Shown piece by piece: positions 54,253 through 64,000 of a DNA stretch of 64,000 bases. The notes under the pieces are model-generated. The model made no database searches. It was given only the letters and a program-made list of their open reading frames with translations, and was not told the DNA's origin. The translations under genes were made by a program, and so were the position numbers. Each line of letters starts with the position of its first letter. Positions within the stretch are counted from its first letter, which is position 1. Source of the stretch: Desulfobotulus mexicanus (GTDB lineage: Bacteria > Desulfobacterota > Desulfobacteria > Desulfobacterales > ASO4-4); assembly GCF_006175995.1 (NCBI RefSeq), contig NZ_VDMB01000010.1, positions 62,001 to 126,000 on the forward strand, given 5' to 3'.

Positions 54253-54800
54253 AAAATCTTGCGGTAGCAAGGCGATATGCCAAAGCCTTGCTTTTAATTG
54301 GAAAAGAAGACGGGCAAATGGATACTTACAGGCAGGAGCTGCAGGATGTCTGTATGGTTTTTCAGGAAAATGAGGGCCTGCGTCAGATTCTCTCCAATCC
54401 TCTTCATGCCCGAACATCACGGAGGCAGATTCTTGGCTCGGTTCTTCAGAAAATGTCCCTGACTCAGGTGATGCAGTCTTTCATGCTTTTGCTCTTTGAT
54501 AAGGGGCGCATTGTAAGGCTTGCGGACGTAGAGCGTTCCTACAGGGATCTTGCAGATGAGTTTCAGAATATTGCCCGTGCGCGGATCACATCCGCTGTTT
54601 CCCTGAGCGATACGGCTGTTGCGGGAATCCGCAATGCCCTTGTTCGGATGACAAACCGGGAGGTTGTCCTTGACGTGCATGAGGATCCCCGGATTATCGG
54701 TGGAATTGTCACCAAGGTCGGGGATCTGGTCTATGATGGTAGTATCAGAACCCAGTTACGGAATCTGAGAGAATCTTTTAAGAGGGGTGAAGGTATCTGA
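54249..54800 (+). CDS. atpH: ATP synthase F1 subunit delta
   Basis: A 183-residue subunit that joins the stalk to F1. The N-terminal [16 protein letters not shown] at residues 6-21 is characteristic, and the C-terminal [21 protein letters not shown] near 142-162 is the family signature. The GTG start overlaps atpF and its TGA overlaps the atpA ATG. Confidence 0.95.
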   Translation: MKNLAVARRYAKALLLIGKEDGQMDTYRQELQDVCMVFQENEGLRQILSNPLHARTSRRQILGSVLQKMSLTQVMQSFMLLLFDKGRIVRLADVERSYRDLADEFQNIARARITSAVSLSDTAVAGIRNALVRMTNREVVLDVHEDPRIIGGIVTKVGDLVYDGSIRTQLRNLRESFKRGEGI

Positions 54801-56317
54801 TGGAAATCAAAGCGGAAGAAATCAGCCAGATCATCCAGGAGCAAATCAAGGATTTCGACAAGAGCGTACAGCTCAGCGAAACCGGTGTTGTCCTGTCTGT
54901 TGGCGACGGTATTTCACGTGTGTATGGCCTTGAAAAAGCGATGGCCCTTGAGTTGATCGAGTTTCCCGGTCAGGTGTTCGGTCTGGCACTGAACCTTGAA
55001 GAGGATAACGTAGGGATCGCCCTGATGGGGCCTGATACTGGCATTAAAGAAGGTGATGTGGTCAAGCGTACCGGGCGTATTGCCCAGGTGCCGGTGGGTG
55101 AAGCCATGCTGGGCAGGGTAGTGGATACCCTGGGTCAGCCTCTGGATGGAAAGGGACCTATAAATGCAACGGAGTCTCGCCGTCTTGAAATGGTGGCTCC
55201 CGGCGTTGTGGACAGGAAAAGCGTCCATGAGCCCATGTACACGGGTCTTAAGGCTATTGATGCCATGATTCCCATTGGTCGTGGTCAGCGTGAGCTTATC
55301 ATTGGTGACCGGCAGATCGGTAAGACTGCTGTGGCCATTGATGCCATCATTAATCAGAAGAACAGTGGCGTTAAGTGTATTTATGTGGCCTGTGGTCAGA
55401 AACAGTCCACTGTGGCTCAGGTGGTTGCCGTTCTTGAAGAAAACGGTGCCATGGAGTATACCACAGTGGTTTCTGCCTGCGCCTCAGATCCTGCGGCTCT
55501 GCAGTACCTTGCCCCCTATTCCGGCTGTGCCATGGGCGAATATTTCAGGGACAAGGGTGAGCATGCCCTGATTATCTATGATGATCTTTCCAAGCAGGCA
55601 GCGGCTTACCGTCAGGTATCCCTTCTGCTTCGTCGTCCTCCCGGGCGTGAAGCTTTCCCCGGTGATGTTTTCTACAACCATTCCCGTCTTCTGGAGCGTG
55701 CTGCAAAGCTTTCCGATGATCTGGGGGCAGGTTCCCTTACGGCCCTTCCCATTGTAGAAACCCAGCAGGGTGACGTTGCCGCCTTTATTCCCACTAACGT
55801 TATTTCCATTACAGACGGTCAGATTTATCTGGAGCCCAATCTTTTCTTCTCCGGTGTAAGACCTGCTGTAAACGTGGGTATTTCCGTTTCAAGGGTTGGT
55901 GGTTCCGCCCAGGACAAGGCCATGAAGCAGGTGGCAGGAACCCTTCGTCTGGATCTGGCACAGTATCGTGAACTGGAAGCCTTTGCAGCTTTTGGCTCCG
56001 ACCTTGATGCAGCTACTCAGCGTCAGCTTACCCGTGGTGCCCGTCTGGTTGAAATTCTGAAACAGCCCCAGTTCAAGCCCCTGAAACTTGAAAATCAGGT
56101 GGCCATAATATATGCGGGTACCAAGGGCTATCTGGATCAGTACTCCCTTGAGATGGTGCCCAAATATGAAGCGGGTCTCCATCCCTTCCTGGAAGCCCGT
56201 CATGGGGATATCATGAATGGCATTGCCGAAGAAAAGAAGCTTACCGATGAGTTGGAGGCAAAGCTGAAGGATGCTCTTAAGGCTTATGGTGAAGAGTTCA
56301 AGGACACCATCAAGTAA
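54800..56317 (+). CDS. atpA: ATP synthase F1 subunit alpha
   Basis: A 505-residue non-catalytic nucleotide-binding subunit. The N-terminal [14 protein letters not shown] is followed by [16 protein letters not shown], and the P-loop reads [13 protein letters not shown] near 170-182, where an isoleucine replaces the usual threonine of GDRQTGKT; the lysine and final threonine are kept. [24 protein letters not shown] near 282 and [19 protein letters not shown] near 372 are conserved. Confidence 0.98.
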   Translation: MEIKAEEISQIIQEQIKDFDKSVQLSETGVVLSVGDGISRVYGLEKAMALELIEFPGQVFGLALNLEEDNVGIALMGPDTGIKEGDVVKRTGRIAQVPVGEAMLGRVVDTLGQPLDGKGPINATESRRLEMVAPGVVDRKSVHEPMYTGLKAIDAMIPIGRGQRELIIGDRQIGKTAVAIDAIINQKNSGVKCIYVACGQKQSTVAQVVAVLEENGAMEYTTVVSACASDPAALQYLAPYSGCAMGEYFRDKGEHALIIYDDLSKQAAAYRQVSLLLRRPPGREAFPGDVFYNHSRLLERAAKLSDDLGAGSLTALPIVETQQGDVAAFIPTNVISITDGQIYLEPNLFFSGVRPAVNVGISVSRVGGSAQDKAMKQVAGTLRLDLAQYRELEAFAAFGSDLDAATQRQLTRGARLVEILKQPQFKPLKLENQVAIIYAGTKGYLDQYSLEMVPKYEAGLHPFLEARHGDIMNGIAEEKKLTDELEAKLKDALKAYGEEFKDTIK

Positions 56318-56368
56318 GGTAGCCGGAGCTTATCATTAGCAAACACTGACTCTAAATAAGGTGATTTC

Positions 56369-57268
56369 ATGGCAACGCTCAAGGAAGTCAAAACAAAGAT
56401 CTCCGGGGTCAAAAAGACCAAGCAGATCACCAAGGCCATGAATATGGTCGCGGCTTCCCGGCTCCGGAGCACACAGCGGCGGATGAGTGCATTTCGTCCC
56501 TATGCTGTCAAATACGGAGAAGTGCTGGGTAGCCTTGCTGGCAGGGCAGGGGAAGGCGCAAGCCCTCTTCTTGTTCCCCGGGAAGAGGTAAAGAAGGTTC
56601 ATCTGGTCATTTGTACATCCGACCGCGGGCTTTGCGGCGGTTTTAACAATAATATTACAGAAGCAGCAGGGCGCTGGCTGCAGACCCTGGAAGAAGGCGT
56701 TGAGGTTTCTTTTACTGCCTTTGGTAAAAAAGGCCGTGAGTGGGTCCGCAAGAACAAGGGTGATCTGAAAGATGTTCATCTGGGCGTTGTGGGCACGGTT
56801 TTCGGGTTTAATGTTGCATCCACGGCTGGCTTAAAGCTGATCTCCGACTTTTTGGAAGGAACCTATGACGAGGTTCATATCATTTATCCGGAATTCCAGA
56901 GTATGAGCCGTCAGGTACCTGCTGTTCACCAGCTTTTGCCCATCCCTGCAGCTGCTCTGGTGGATGAAGAAGCCCTTGAAGATGAAAAGATAGAGGAAGA
57001 CTATATTCCTGAGCATATATGTGAACCTTCACCGGCGGCTCTGCTCAATGCCATGCTTCCGAGAAACGTTCATATTCAGATTTTCCGTGCTCTTCTGGAA
57101 ACATCCACCAGTGAACATGCGGCACGTATGGTGGCCATGGACAACGCAACCCGGGCCTGCAATGACATGATCAAGGATCTGAACAGGATCTTCAATAAGG
57201 CACGTCAGGCGGCGATTACCAATGACTTGATGGACATTGTCGGAGGAGCCGAAGCCCTCAGGGGATAA
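56369..57268 (+). CDS. atpG: ATP synthase F1 subunit gamma
   Basis: A 299-residue rotor subunit. N-terminal KTKISGVKKTKQITKAMNMVAASRL at residues 8-32 forms the first coiled-coil strand, TSDRGLCGGFNNN lies near 88 and the C-terminal ARMVAMDNATRACNDMI with FNKARQAAITNDLMDIVGGAEAL closes it. AAGGTGA precedes the ATG. Confidence 0.97.
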   Translation: MATLKEVKTKISGVKKTKQITKAMNMVAASRLRSTQRRMSAFRPYAVKYGEVLGSLAGRAGEGASPLLVPREEVKKVHLVICTSDRGLCGGFNNNITEAAGRWLQTLEEGVEVSFTAFGKKGREWVRKNKGDLKDVHLGVVGTVFGFNVASTAGLKLISDFLEGTYDEVHIIYPEFQSMSRQVPAVHQLLPIPAAALVDEEALEDEKIEEDYIPEHICEPSPAALLNAMLPRNVHIQIFRALLETSTSEHAARMVAMDNATRACNDMIKDLNRIFNKARQAAITNDLMDIVGGAEALRG

Positions 57269-57286
57269 GGGACCCGACATGTTTGA

Positions 57287-58720
<1,434 letters not shown>

Positions 58721-58737
58721 AAGACGAAGGGGGCCTT

Positions 58738-59160
58738 ATGGCAGCCAGTATCAAGCTTGAGATCGTAACCCCCGAGCATGTGGTGGTGGACGAAAGTGTA
58801 CAAACCGTCGTTGCTCCAGGACTTCTCGGAGAATTCGGTGTACTGCCCGGTCATACTTCGTTTATTACCTCGCTGAAACTGGGGGCCCTGCGCTATGAAG
58901 ATACGGCAGGGCAGACACGCTATGTTTTTATAAAAGAGGGTTTTGCAGAAGTCCTTCCGGATAAGGTTACCATCCTTGCGGAGGCGGCAGAACGGCGCAA
59001 AGATATTGATATAGCTCGTGCGGAAGCGTCCCTTGAGCGCGCCAAAAAGCGTCTTGAGGAAAAGAGCAGAGAAGAAAATATAGACTTTCTGCGTGCACGG
59101 GCAGCATTGGCAAGATCCATCAACCGGATTCGTCTGGCTACGGGTCAGGAACCTGATTGA
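58738..59160 (+). CDS. atpC: ATP synthase F1 subunit epsilon
   Basis: A 140-residue subunit with the N-terminal beta sandwich (KLEIVTPEHVVVDESVQTVVAPGLLGEFGVLPGHTS, partial list) and a C-terminal helical hairpin (RAEASLERAKKRLEEK) able to inhibit ATP hydrolysis. It is last in the operon; subunits a and c are not in this window. A terminator follows. Confidence 0.96.
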   Translation: MAASIKLEIVTPEHVVVDESVQTVVAPGLLGEFGVLPGHTSFITSLKLGALRYEDTAGQTRYVFIKEGFAEVLPDKVTILAEAAERRKDIDIARAEASLERAKKRLEEKSREENIDFLRARAALARSINRIRLATGQEPD

Positions 59161-59185
59161 TTCCATAGATTTTTGTTTTGTAAAG

Positions 59186-59222
59186 AGGGGCGGGCACGAT
59201 TATGGGCTTTGCCCCTTTTTTC
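59186..59222 (+). terminator. Terminator of the ATP synthase operon
   Basis: AGGGGC (59186-59191) and GCCCCT (59211-59216) form a stem with an inner GGGC, followed by seven T residues. It lies 26 bases after atpC and argues that the next gene starts downstream of it. Confidence 0.7.
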
Positions 59223-59252
59223 ATGGCTTGGAATTGTTTGGAATGGGGGAGT

Positions 59253-60017
59253 ATGGCATACTTCTGTGGTTTGGCCGTGATTATTCTTGCCGCAGGAAAG
59301 GGTACCCGCATGCGATCGGATCTTGCCAAGGTCCTTCATCCTGTGGGCGGAGTGCCTATGATTGTCCGTGTGGCAGAAAGTGTTCAGGCTCTTAATCCGA
59401 AAAAATGTGTTGTGGTTGTGGGGCATCAGGCGGAATCTGTGAATTCTGCCCTCCGGGACTACCCCTTTTCTTTTGCTTTACAGGATAAACAGCTTGGTAC
59501 GGGCCATGCTGTTGCCTCTGCCATTTCTTTTATTCCGTCAGATTGCCAGCAGGTTCTGGTTGTTTGCGGTGATACGCCATTGATCCGTACGGAGACCTTG
59601 ATGCGCCTGTGTCGTCAGCACTCAGAAGAAAAGGCAGCTTTGACTTTGCTGGCCGTTCATCTTGAGGATCCCCATGGTTACGGTCGGATTCTTTGTGATT
59701 CCGATGGGAAGGTGAATGCAATTGTTGAGGAAAAAGATGCTTCTTCTGAAGAAAAAAAGGTATGCCTTGTGAATGCGGGCTTCTATTGTTTTGACCGCAG
59801 CTTTTTGGTCCGTGAAATTGCCGGGCTTGATCAGAATAACAGCCAGGGGGAATACTATCTGACGGATCTGTTGGCGGTTGCAAGGGCTGCCGGAGAGCGG
59901 GTGGCATGTGTTTCTGCTGATTTTCCAGAGGAAGTGATGGGGATTAACTCACCGGAAAACCTTGAAGTTGCTAATTTACTTGTGGGGAAGGCAGCGGGCC
60001 TTAACCAATTCCCTTGA
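59253..60017 (+). CDS. GlmU-like uridylyltransferase, N-terminal domain only
   Basis: A protein of about 254 residues with the pyrophosphorylase domain that makes UDP-GlcNAc from UTP and GlcNAc-1-phosphate. AVIILAAGKGTRMRSDLAKVLHPVGG near residues 8-33 is the nucleotide-binding signature, with DKQLGTGHAVASA near 85, CGDTPLI near 111 and GYGRIL and VEEKDA near 150-165. The C-terminal left-handed beta-helix acetyltransferase of bifunctional GlmU (about 450 residues) is absent. The ATG at 59253 is preferred because an operon terminator covers the upstream ATG at 59202; GGGGGAG lies close to it. An acetyltransferase would have to be encoded elsewhere. Confidence 0.8.
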   Translation: MAYFCGLAVIILAAGKGTRMRSDLAKVLHPVGGVPMIVRVAESVQALNPKKCVVVVGHQAESVNSALRDYPFSFALQDKQLGTGHAVASAISFIPSDCQQVLVVCGDTPLIRTETLMRLCRQHSEEKAALTLLAVHLEDPHGYGRILCDSDGKVNAIVEEKDASSEEKKVCLVNAGFYCFDRSFLVREIAGLDQNNSQGEYYLTDLLAVARAAGERVACVSADFPEEVMGINSPENLEVANLLVGKAAGLNQFP

Positions 60018-60069
60018 CTTCATTTACTATGGTTGATTATACTGACTTTCAAGGACGAAGAGGTGAAAA

Positions 60070-60300
60070 GTGGAAAGAGAAGTGGTGTTAAACAGATTTG
60101 ATGCAATAGAGTCCAAGGTGGAGCGTTTGCTTACACATTGCAAGACCCTTGAAGAGGAAAGAGATTTACTCAAGGCGGAGCTTGCGGATATAAATGCACT
60201 GCTTGAAGATATGATGCAGAAAGAGTCTGAGCGTGTGCAGGATGAAGAGGCAATGCAGAAGAAAATAGATGCTTTGCTGGAAAAGCTGGATGCATTTTAA
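60070..60300 (+). CDS. zapB: ZapB-like cell division coiled-coil protein
   Basis: A 76-residue coiled coil (LNRFDAIESKVERLLTHCKTLEEE and on) with no other domain. ZapB bridges ZapA-decorated FtsZ filaments to the nucleoid. The start is GTG with GAGG about 6 bases upstream. The assignment rests on size, coiled-coil pattern and position just before zapA. Confidence 0.75.
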   Translation: MEREVVLNRFDAIESKVERLLTHCKTLEEERDLLKAELADINALLEDMMQKESERVQDEEAMQKKIDALLEKLDAF

Positions 60301-60349
60301 AAGTGCATCTGAATCAAGCATAACCTTAATGGTCTGAATATAGTGAAAT

Positions 60350-60664
60350 TTGGATACCATCGTAACAATACATATGTTTGGCGAGGTGTACAAGTTTAAG
60401 GCGGAGGCAGGCGTTGCCGATGCGAAAGAGGTTGCCGATTTTTTGATGGAAGAGCTTGGGCGGGTTGAAAAGGATCTCGGCCCTCAAGCAAAAACCGTTA
60501 CCAAAACAGCAAAGCTTCTGCTGGCTACCATGAATATTGCCAATTCGTATTATAATCTTAAACGGCAGCATATGGAAACGGTGTCAGAATTGACGCAAAG
60601 ATCGGATGCCTTGCTAATGGCCTTGGAGGCGGTTCCAGATACTCCTCCTTCTATAAAAGAATAA
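60350..60664 (+). CDS. zapA: Cell division protein ZapA
   Basis: A 104-residue FtsZ-bundling protein. The N-terminal beta strand pattern TIVTIHMFGEVYKFK at residues 3-17 and the following helix with KEVADFLMEELGRVEKDLG match ZapA, then a coiled coil with LLLATMNIANSYYNLKRQ. The start is probably a TTG at 60350; an in-frame TGA lies two codons before it. The 6S RNA gene follows directly. Confidence 0.85.
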   Translation: MDTIVTIHMFGEVYKFKAEAGVADAKEVADFLMEELGRVEKDLGPQAKTVTKTAKLLLATMNIANSYYNLKRQHMETVSELTQRSDALLMALEAVPDTPPSIKE

Positions 60665-60841
60665 AACCCCTGCAGTGTTTGTGATTGATATGCCCTTTGA
60701 CCCAATGTTTTATAAAAGGGAGCTTTCTCTGGTACTGGTGTGCATGTTCTGATTCTTATCAGAAAAGCCTTAAGGTATCACAAGGCGCCCACTTGAACCT
60801 ATCGGTTCAAAGGTTTTTCCAACACGGCACATGCGGGGGTA
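60665..60841 (+). ncRNA. ssrS: 6S RNA
   Basis: A segment of about 177 nt directly after zapA. The conserved 3' half of 6S RNA is readable: CAGAAAAGCCTTAAGG (60759 onward) and ACTTGAACCTATCGGTTCAA with AGG after it, closely like the E. coli sequence. The ends pair: CCCCTGCAGTGTT (60667-60679) with AACAC...ATGCGGGG (60820-60838). The long hairpin with a central bubble mimics an open promoter and binds sigma-70 RNA polymerase in stationary phase. The zapA-6S order is conserved in many proteobacteria. Ends are approximate. Confidence 0.85.
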
Positions 60842-61358
60842 TGCTTGATATGTCATCCCCACCATCCTTTCTCTTCTCTCCCTCCTTTTTTTCTTCTGCT
60901 TTGCATTTTTATGAAATGCAGATTCTGTTTTATTATCTGTTTTTGCAGGTTTTTTTTGATTTTATTATCCGTATGCAGCGGCTTTTTTTGATTTGTTAAT
61001 TACTGTAAATAAATGACAGCACGCACCTTGCATACTCATAATCAAATGCCCAAGGATCAAAGAACAGTATTTTTATACCTGTGCAACGGAGGGGTCTGCA
61101 CCAGTCCTCCGGACAGTTTCTGATCGAAATGTTTTTTTGGCTTAGGTCATGCCTTTTTGATCGGTGTCAGGCTTGTATTTTAATGCTCAAAACACTTTGG
61201 TGTATGTATGTGTTTAAAATCCTCGCCTCCCATGGATGGCAAAAATGGTTTTCGCTCAGTTGGTGTGGGCATCACGGGATGGATAAAAATGCTTTCTCTG
61301 CGAGCTTGGGGTACGGTCGTTGTGGGGGATGCGGTGTGTTGAATGGGGAGATCGGGGA
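60842..61358. other. Intergenic region between 6S RNA and rny
   Basis: About 517 bp without a credible gene. It has very T-rich stretches (60880-60995), a perfect TGCATTT/AAATGCA stem at 60902-60920, and a GC stem CGGAGG/CCTCCG at 61087-61112 followed by a T-run. The region should contain the rny promoter, but none stands out. Confidence 0.4.
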
Positions 61359-62921
61359 ATGACAGGATATGGAATTTTAATAGGGTTGCTTTCTTTTGGG
61401 GCAGGGGTTGGGATTGCCTATTGGATTCGGCAGCAACTGGATGCCCAGAATGAACAGGCAGCTCGAAATGAAGCTGTTCGTCTGTTGGATGATGCGAGGC
61501 GGCGTTCCGACAGTCTTCTGAAAGAGGCTGAGGTTGAGGCCAAAGATCGCCTTTTCAGAATGAAGAATGAGTTCGATGCAGAAACTGCTGAAGTCAGGTC
61601 AGAACTCAAACGCCAGGAACAAAGGCTGATTCAAAAAGAAGAAAATATAGAAAAAAAGCATGATCAGAATGAGCAGAAAGAACAGGAGCTGCAGAAGATC
61701 GAATGTGGCCTCCAGGAAAAAGAGGATTTGCTTGCAAAGAGGTCTGAAGAGCTTGATGTTCTGATAGGTAAGCAGCATGCGGAACTGGAAAAAATTTCCG
61801 GTCTGACGAGTGATCAGGCCCGGGAAATTCTGATCCGCTCCATGGAAAATGATGCCCGCTATGAGGGGGCCAAGCTTGTTAAGCGGATTATGTCCGAAGC
61901 CCATGAAGAAGCTGATAAAGAAGCTAAAAAAATTCTGGCAACGGCCATTCAGCGTTTTTCAGGAGATTTTGTGGCAGAACGGACCGTTTCTGTTGTTGCT
62001 CTTCCCAGTGATGAGATGAAAGGCCGGATTATTGGCAGGGAAGGGCGGAATATCAGGGCCCTTGAAGCTGCAACCGGGATTGATCTTATTATAGATGATA
62101 CTCCGGAGGCAGTTATTCTTTCAGGATTTAATCCTGTCCGCCGGGAGGTTGCACGTCTTGCCCTGACCAAGTTGATAGCTGACGGCCGGATTCATCCTGC
62201 CCGTATTGAAGATGTAGTAAAAACTGTGGAAGAAGAGGTGGATCAGACCATTAAAGAAGCTGGTGAGCAGGCGGCTTTTGATCTGGGTGTCCACGGGATT
62301 CATCCTGAACTGATCAAGGTTCTTGGGCGTTTGAAATTCAGGACCAGTTATGCTCAGAATGTCTTACAGCATTCTGTAGAGGTTGGTTTCCTTTGTGGTA
62401 TTATGGCGGCAGAGCTTGGTCTGAATGTAAAGCTGGCCAAGCGTATGGGCCTTTTGCATGATTTGGGTAAGGCCGTGGACCATGAAGTTGAAGGGCCCCA
62501 TGCTCTGATAGGGTCCAAGCTGGCTAAAAAATTTGGGGAAGCGTCTACGGTTGTGCAGGCTATTGCTGCCCATCACGAAGATATACCACCTGAAACTGTA
62601 TATGACCTTCTGGTGCAGGCTGCGGACAGTCTTTCTGGTGCCCGTCCCGGTGCCCGTAAGGAACTTCTGGAAAATTATGTAAAACGCCTTGAAGATCTTG
62701 AAAGTATTGCCTGCTCGTTTAAAGGGGTGGCAAATTCCTACGCAATACAGGCAGGTAGGGAGTTGCGGGTTATTGTGGAGAGCGATAAGATTTCCGATGA
62801 AGAGTCAGTATTGCTTAGTCGTGATATTGCAAGAAAAATTGAAGAGTCACTGACATTCCCGGGGCAGATTCGGGTTATTGTGATCCGGGAAACGCGAGCC
62901 GTAGGGTATGCGAATAAATAG
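61359..62921 (+). CDS. rny: Ribonuclease Y
   Basis: A 520-residue membrane-anchored endoribonuclease that starts mRNA decay. An N-terminal helix ([19 protein letters not shown]) near residues 4-22 is followed by a long coiled coil (30-200), a KH domain ([20 protein letters not shown] near 225) and an HD domain with [13 protein letters not shown] near 365 holding the metal-binding H-D pair. The C-terminus [17 protein letters not shown] is conserved. GGGGAG lies eight bases before the ATG at 61359. Confidence 0.95.
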   Translation: MTGYGILIGLLSFGAGVGIAYWIRQQLDAQNEQAARNEAVRLLDDARRRSDSLLKEAEVEAKDRLFRMKNEFDAETAEVRSELKRQEQRLIQKEENIEKKHDQNEQKEQELQKIECGLQEKEDLLAKRSEELDVLIGKQHAELEKISGLTSDQAREILIRSMENDARYEGAKLVKRIMSEAHEEADKEAKKILATAIQRFSGDFVAERTVSVVALPSDEMKGRIIGREGRNIRALEAATGIDLIIDDTPEAVILSGFNPVRREVARLALTKLIADGRIHPARIEDVVKTVEEEVDQTIKEAGEQAAFDLGVHGIHPELIKVLGRLKFRTSYAQNVLQHSVEVGFLCGIMAAELGLNVKLAKRMGLLHDLGKAVDHEVEGPHALIGSKLAKKFGEASTVVQAIAAHHEDIPPETVYDLLVQAADSLSGARPGARKELLENYVKRLEDLESIACSFKGVANSYAIQAGRELRVIVESDKISDEESVLLSRDIARKIEESLTFPGQIRVIVIRETRAVGYANK

Positions 62922-63055
62922 CCATTTGAAAAGTCTTTGGTGGGTGAAGAAATATAGTGCCCTTGCAGTTTATAATGGCGGAGATTTTCTGTCAGGAATA
63001 AGTTTTTAATTTTTCCGGGGGTTAAACAATGGATCGGGTAGGAAAGGAAGCCGGT

Positions 63056-64000
63056 ATGAATGCTCTGGATGTTCTCAGATTGAGGGGGTTTGTAGAAAGC
63101 ACAACGCATGAAAAAGAGCTGGAAGATTATCTGGGAACTCCGGGACGCTATTGTTATATCGGGTTTGATCCTACAGGATCCAGCCTGCATGTCGGGCACC
63201 TTGTAACGGTGATGGCCCTTGCCCACATGCAGAAATGCGGACATCGGCCCATGGCCCTTGTGGGAGGGGGTACCGGCATGATAGGTGACCCCAGTGGTAA
63301 AACGGAAATGCGTCAGCTTCTGACTCCGGAGATCGTTGCCGAGAATAAAGCCGGACTGAAGGCACAGCTTTCTTCGTTTCTTGATTTTTCTGATGGTAAG
63401 GCTGTTCTGGTGGATAATGCGGACTGGCTTTCTGATCTTCAATATATCCCTTTTCTAAGGGATGTGGGATGTCACTTTAGTGTGAACCGTATGGTAAAGG
63501 CTGAAAGTTACCGGGCGCGGCTTGAATCCGAAGAAGGGCTTAGTTTTATAGAGTTTAACTATATGCTGCTTCAGGCTTATGATTTTTATGTCCTTGCTGA
63601 AAAATACGGGTGTTTTCTTCAGATGGGTGGCAGGGATCAGTGGGGCAATATTGTTGCAGGGGTTGAGCTTGTTCGTCGGAAGGCCCAGAAAACAGTTTTT
63701 GGCATCACTTTTCCCCTTATCATGACTTCTTCTGGCATAAAAATGGGTAAAACCCACGCAGGGGCTGTTTGGCTTGATCCTGAGCGGACTTCTCCCTACG
63801 ATTATTATCAGTTCTGGGTGAATACCGATGATGCTGATGTGCAGCGCTTTTTGAAATTGTTTACCTTCCTTCCTATGGAAGAGATTGAGGCAGTTGCAGG
63901 CCTTGATGGGAAAGATCTGAACGCTGTGAAGGCTGTTTTGGCATATGAAGCTACGGCCATCGTCCATGGTAAAGAGGCTGCGGACCTGGCACACGGCGCA
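63056..64000 (+). CDS. tyrS: Tyrosyl-tRNA synthetase, 5' part (runs off the window)
   Basis: The first 315 codons of a class I aminoacyl-tRNA synthetase of the long TyrRS type. The HIGH-like motif is in SSLHVGHLVTVMAL near residue 42. Tyrosine-binding residues are in FNYMLLQAYDFYVLAE and GGRDQWGNIVAGVEL, and the KMSKS loop reads IKMGKTHAG near 222. The ATG at 63056 with AAGGAAG upstream is preferred; an in-frame ATG at 63029 with GGGGG upstream is possible. The anticodon-binding and S4 domains lie outside the window. Confidence 0.95.
   Translation, partial: MNALDVLRLRGFVESTTHEKELEDYLGTPGRYCYIGFDPTGSSLHVGHLVTVMALAHMQKCGHRPMALVGGGTGMIGDPSGKTEMRQLLTPEIVAENKAGLKAQLSSFLDFSDGKAVLVDNADWLSDLQYIPFLRDVGCHFSVNRMVKAESYRARLESEEGLSFIEFNYMLLQAYDFYVLAEKYGCFLQMGGRDQWGNIVAGVELVRRKAQKTVFGITFPLIMTSSGIKMGKTHAGAVWLDPERTSPYDYYQFWVNTDDADVQRFLKLFTFLPMEEIEAVAGLDGKDLNAVKAVLAYEATAIVHGKEAADLAHGA

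Noticed and set aside
60685-60999. 104-codon ORF overlapping the 6S RNA
   Set aside because: It lies on a structured RNA gene and translates to low-complexity F-rich sequence.
61081-61362. 93-codon ORF ahead of rny
   Set aside because: GTG start without a ribosome-binding site, odd composition rich in W and C, and it overlaps the rny start.

Overview
The window is bacterial chromosome with a core-gene layout typical of sulfate-reducing Desulfobacterota (order Desulfobacterales or a close relative). This assignment is inference from gene content: a carboxyspermidine route to spermidine, a meso-DAP Gram-negative division and cell-wall (dcw) cluster with the MurE DNPR motif, an F-type ATP synthase operon starting with paired b'/b subunits and lacking a and c, a two-gene PurH, and the run zapB-zapA-6S RNA-rny-tyrS. 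No rRNA, CRISPR array, prophage or intact insertion sequence was found.

Layout. 1-5091 (minus): metal ABC transporter genes (znuC- and znuB-like) coupled to arginine decarboxylase, carboxy(nor)spermidine dehydrogenase and the start of carboxy(nor)spermidine decarboxylase. 5092-5988: a scar with a truncated IS1380-family transposase and a structured leader for the next gene. 5989-9336: a NYN-OST-HTH/LOTUS predicted ribonuclease facing a membrane sensor whose GGDEF active site is degenerate but whose I-site is intact. 9490-28135 (minus): a B12-binding radical SAM protein and a tightly packed dcw cluster (mraZ rsmH ftsL ftsI murE murF mraY murD ftsW murG murC murB ftsQ ftsA ftsZ), with a promoter and two MraZ-box-like repeats in front. 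28399-31684: metallo-beta-lactamase hydrolase, split purH, VanZ-like protein. 31976-37152: nucleotide-sugar genes (rfbB, an epimerase/ugd fusion relic, tviC/wbpP, tviB, galU) with a PilZ protein. 37289-47180: accessory proteins (U32 protein, EF-hand-like protein, CoA-disulfide reductase-rhodanese, second PilZ protein, SDR, tRNA-Pro, LD-carboxypeptidase, serine hydrolase) and a 342-bp inverted-repeat element. 47458-52979: mreBCD-mrdA-rodA elongation operon with an unreported-looking 37-codon ORF between mrdA and rodA. 53255-59160: ATP synthase operon. 59253-64000: single-domain GlmU-like uridylyltransferase, zapB, zapA, 6S RNA, rny and the start of tyrS.

How the genes work together. Most of the window is cell-envelope growth and division. 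The dcw cluster makes lipid II and the divisome, and the mre/mrd/rod operon builds the elongasome. GlmU-like, GalU, RfbB, TviB and TviC supply activated sugars for peptidoglycan and surface polysaccharide, and LdcA and the serine hydrolase may act in wall turnover. Two PilZ proteins and the I-site-bearing degenerate GGDEF protein suggest c-di-GMP inputs.

No clearly new multi-gene system stands out. The best leads are small: the 37-codon ORF coupled at both ends between mrdA and rodA; three stem-loops in the leader of the NYN/LOTUS gene, the last touching its ribosome-binding site; the 342-bp inverted-repeat element; the structured ftsA-ftsZ gap; and a terminator-like hairpin just upstream of a PilZ gene. 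Everything was read by eye from sequence; no database or folding program was run.
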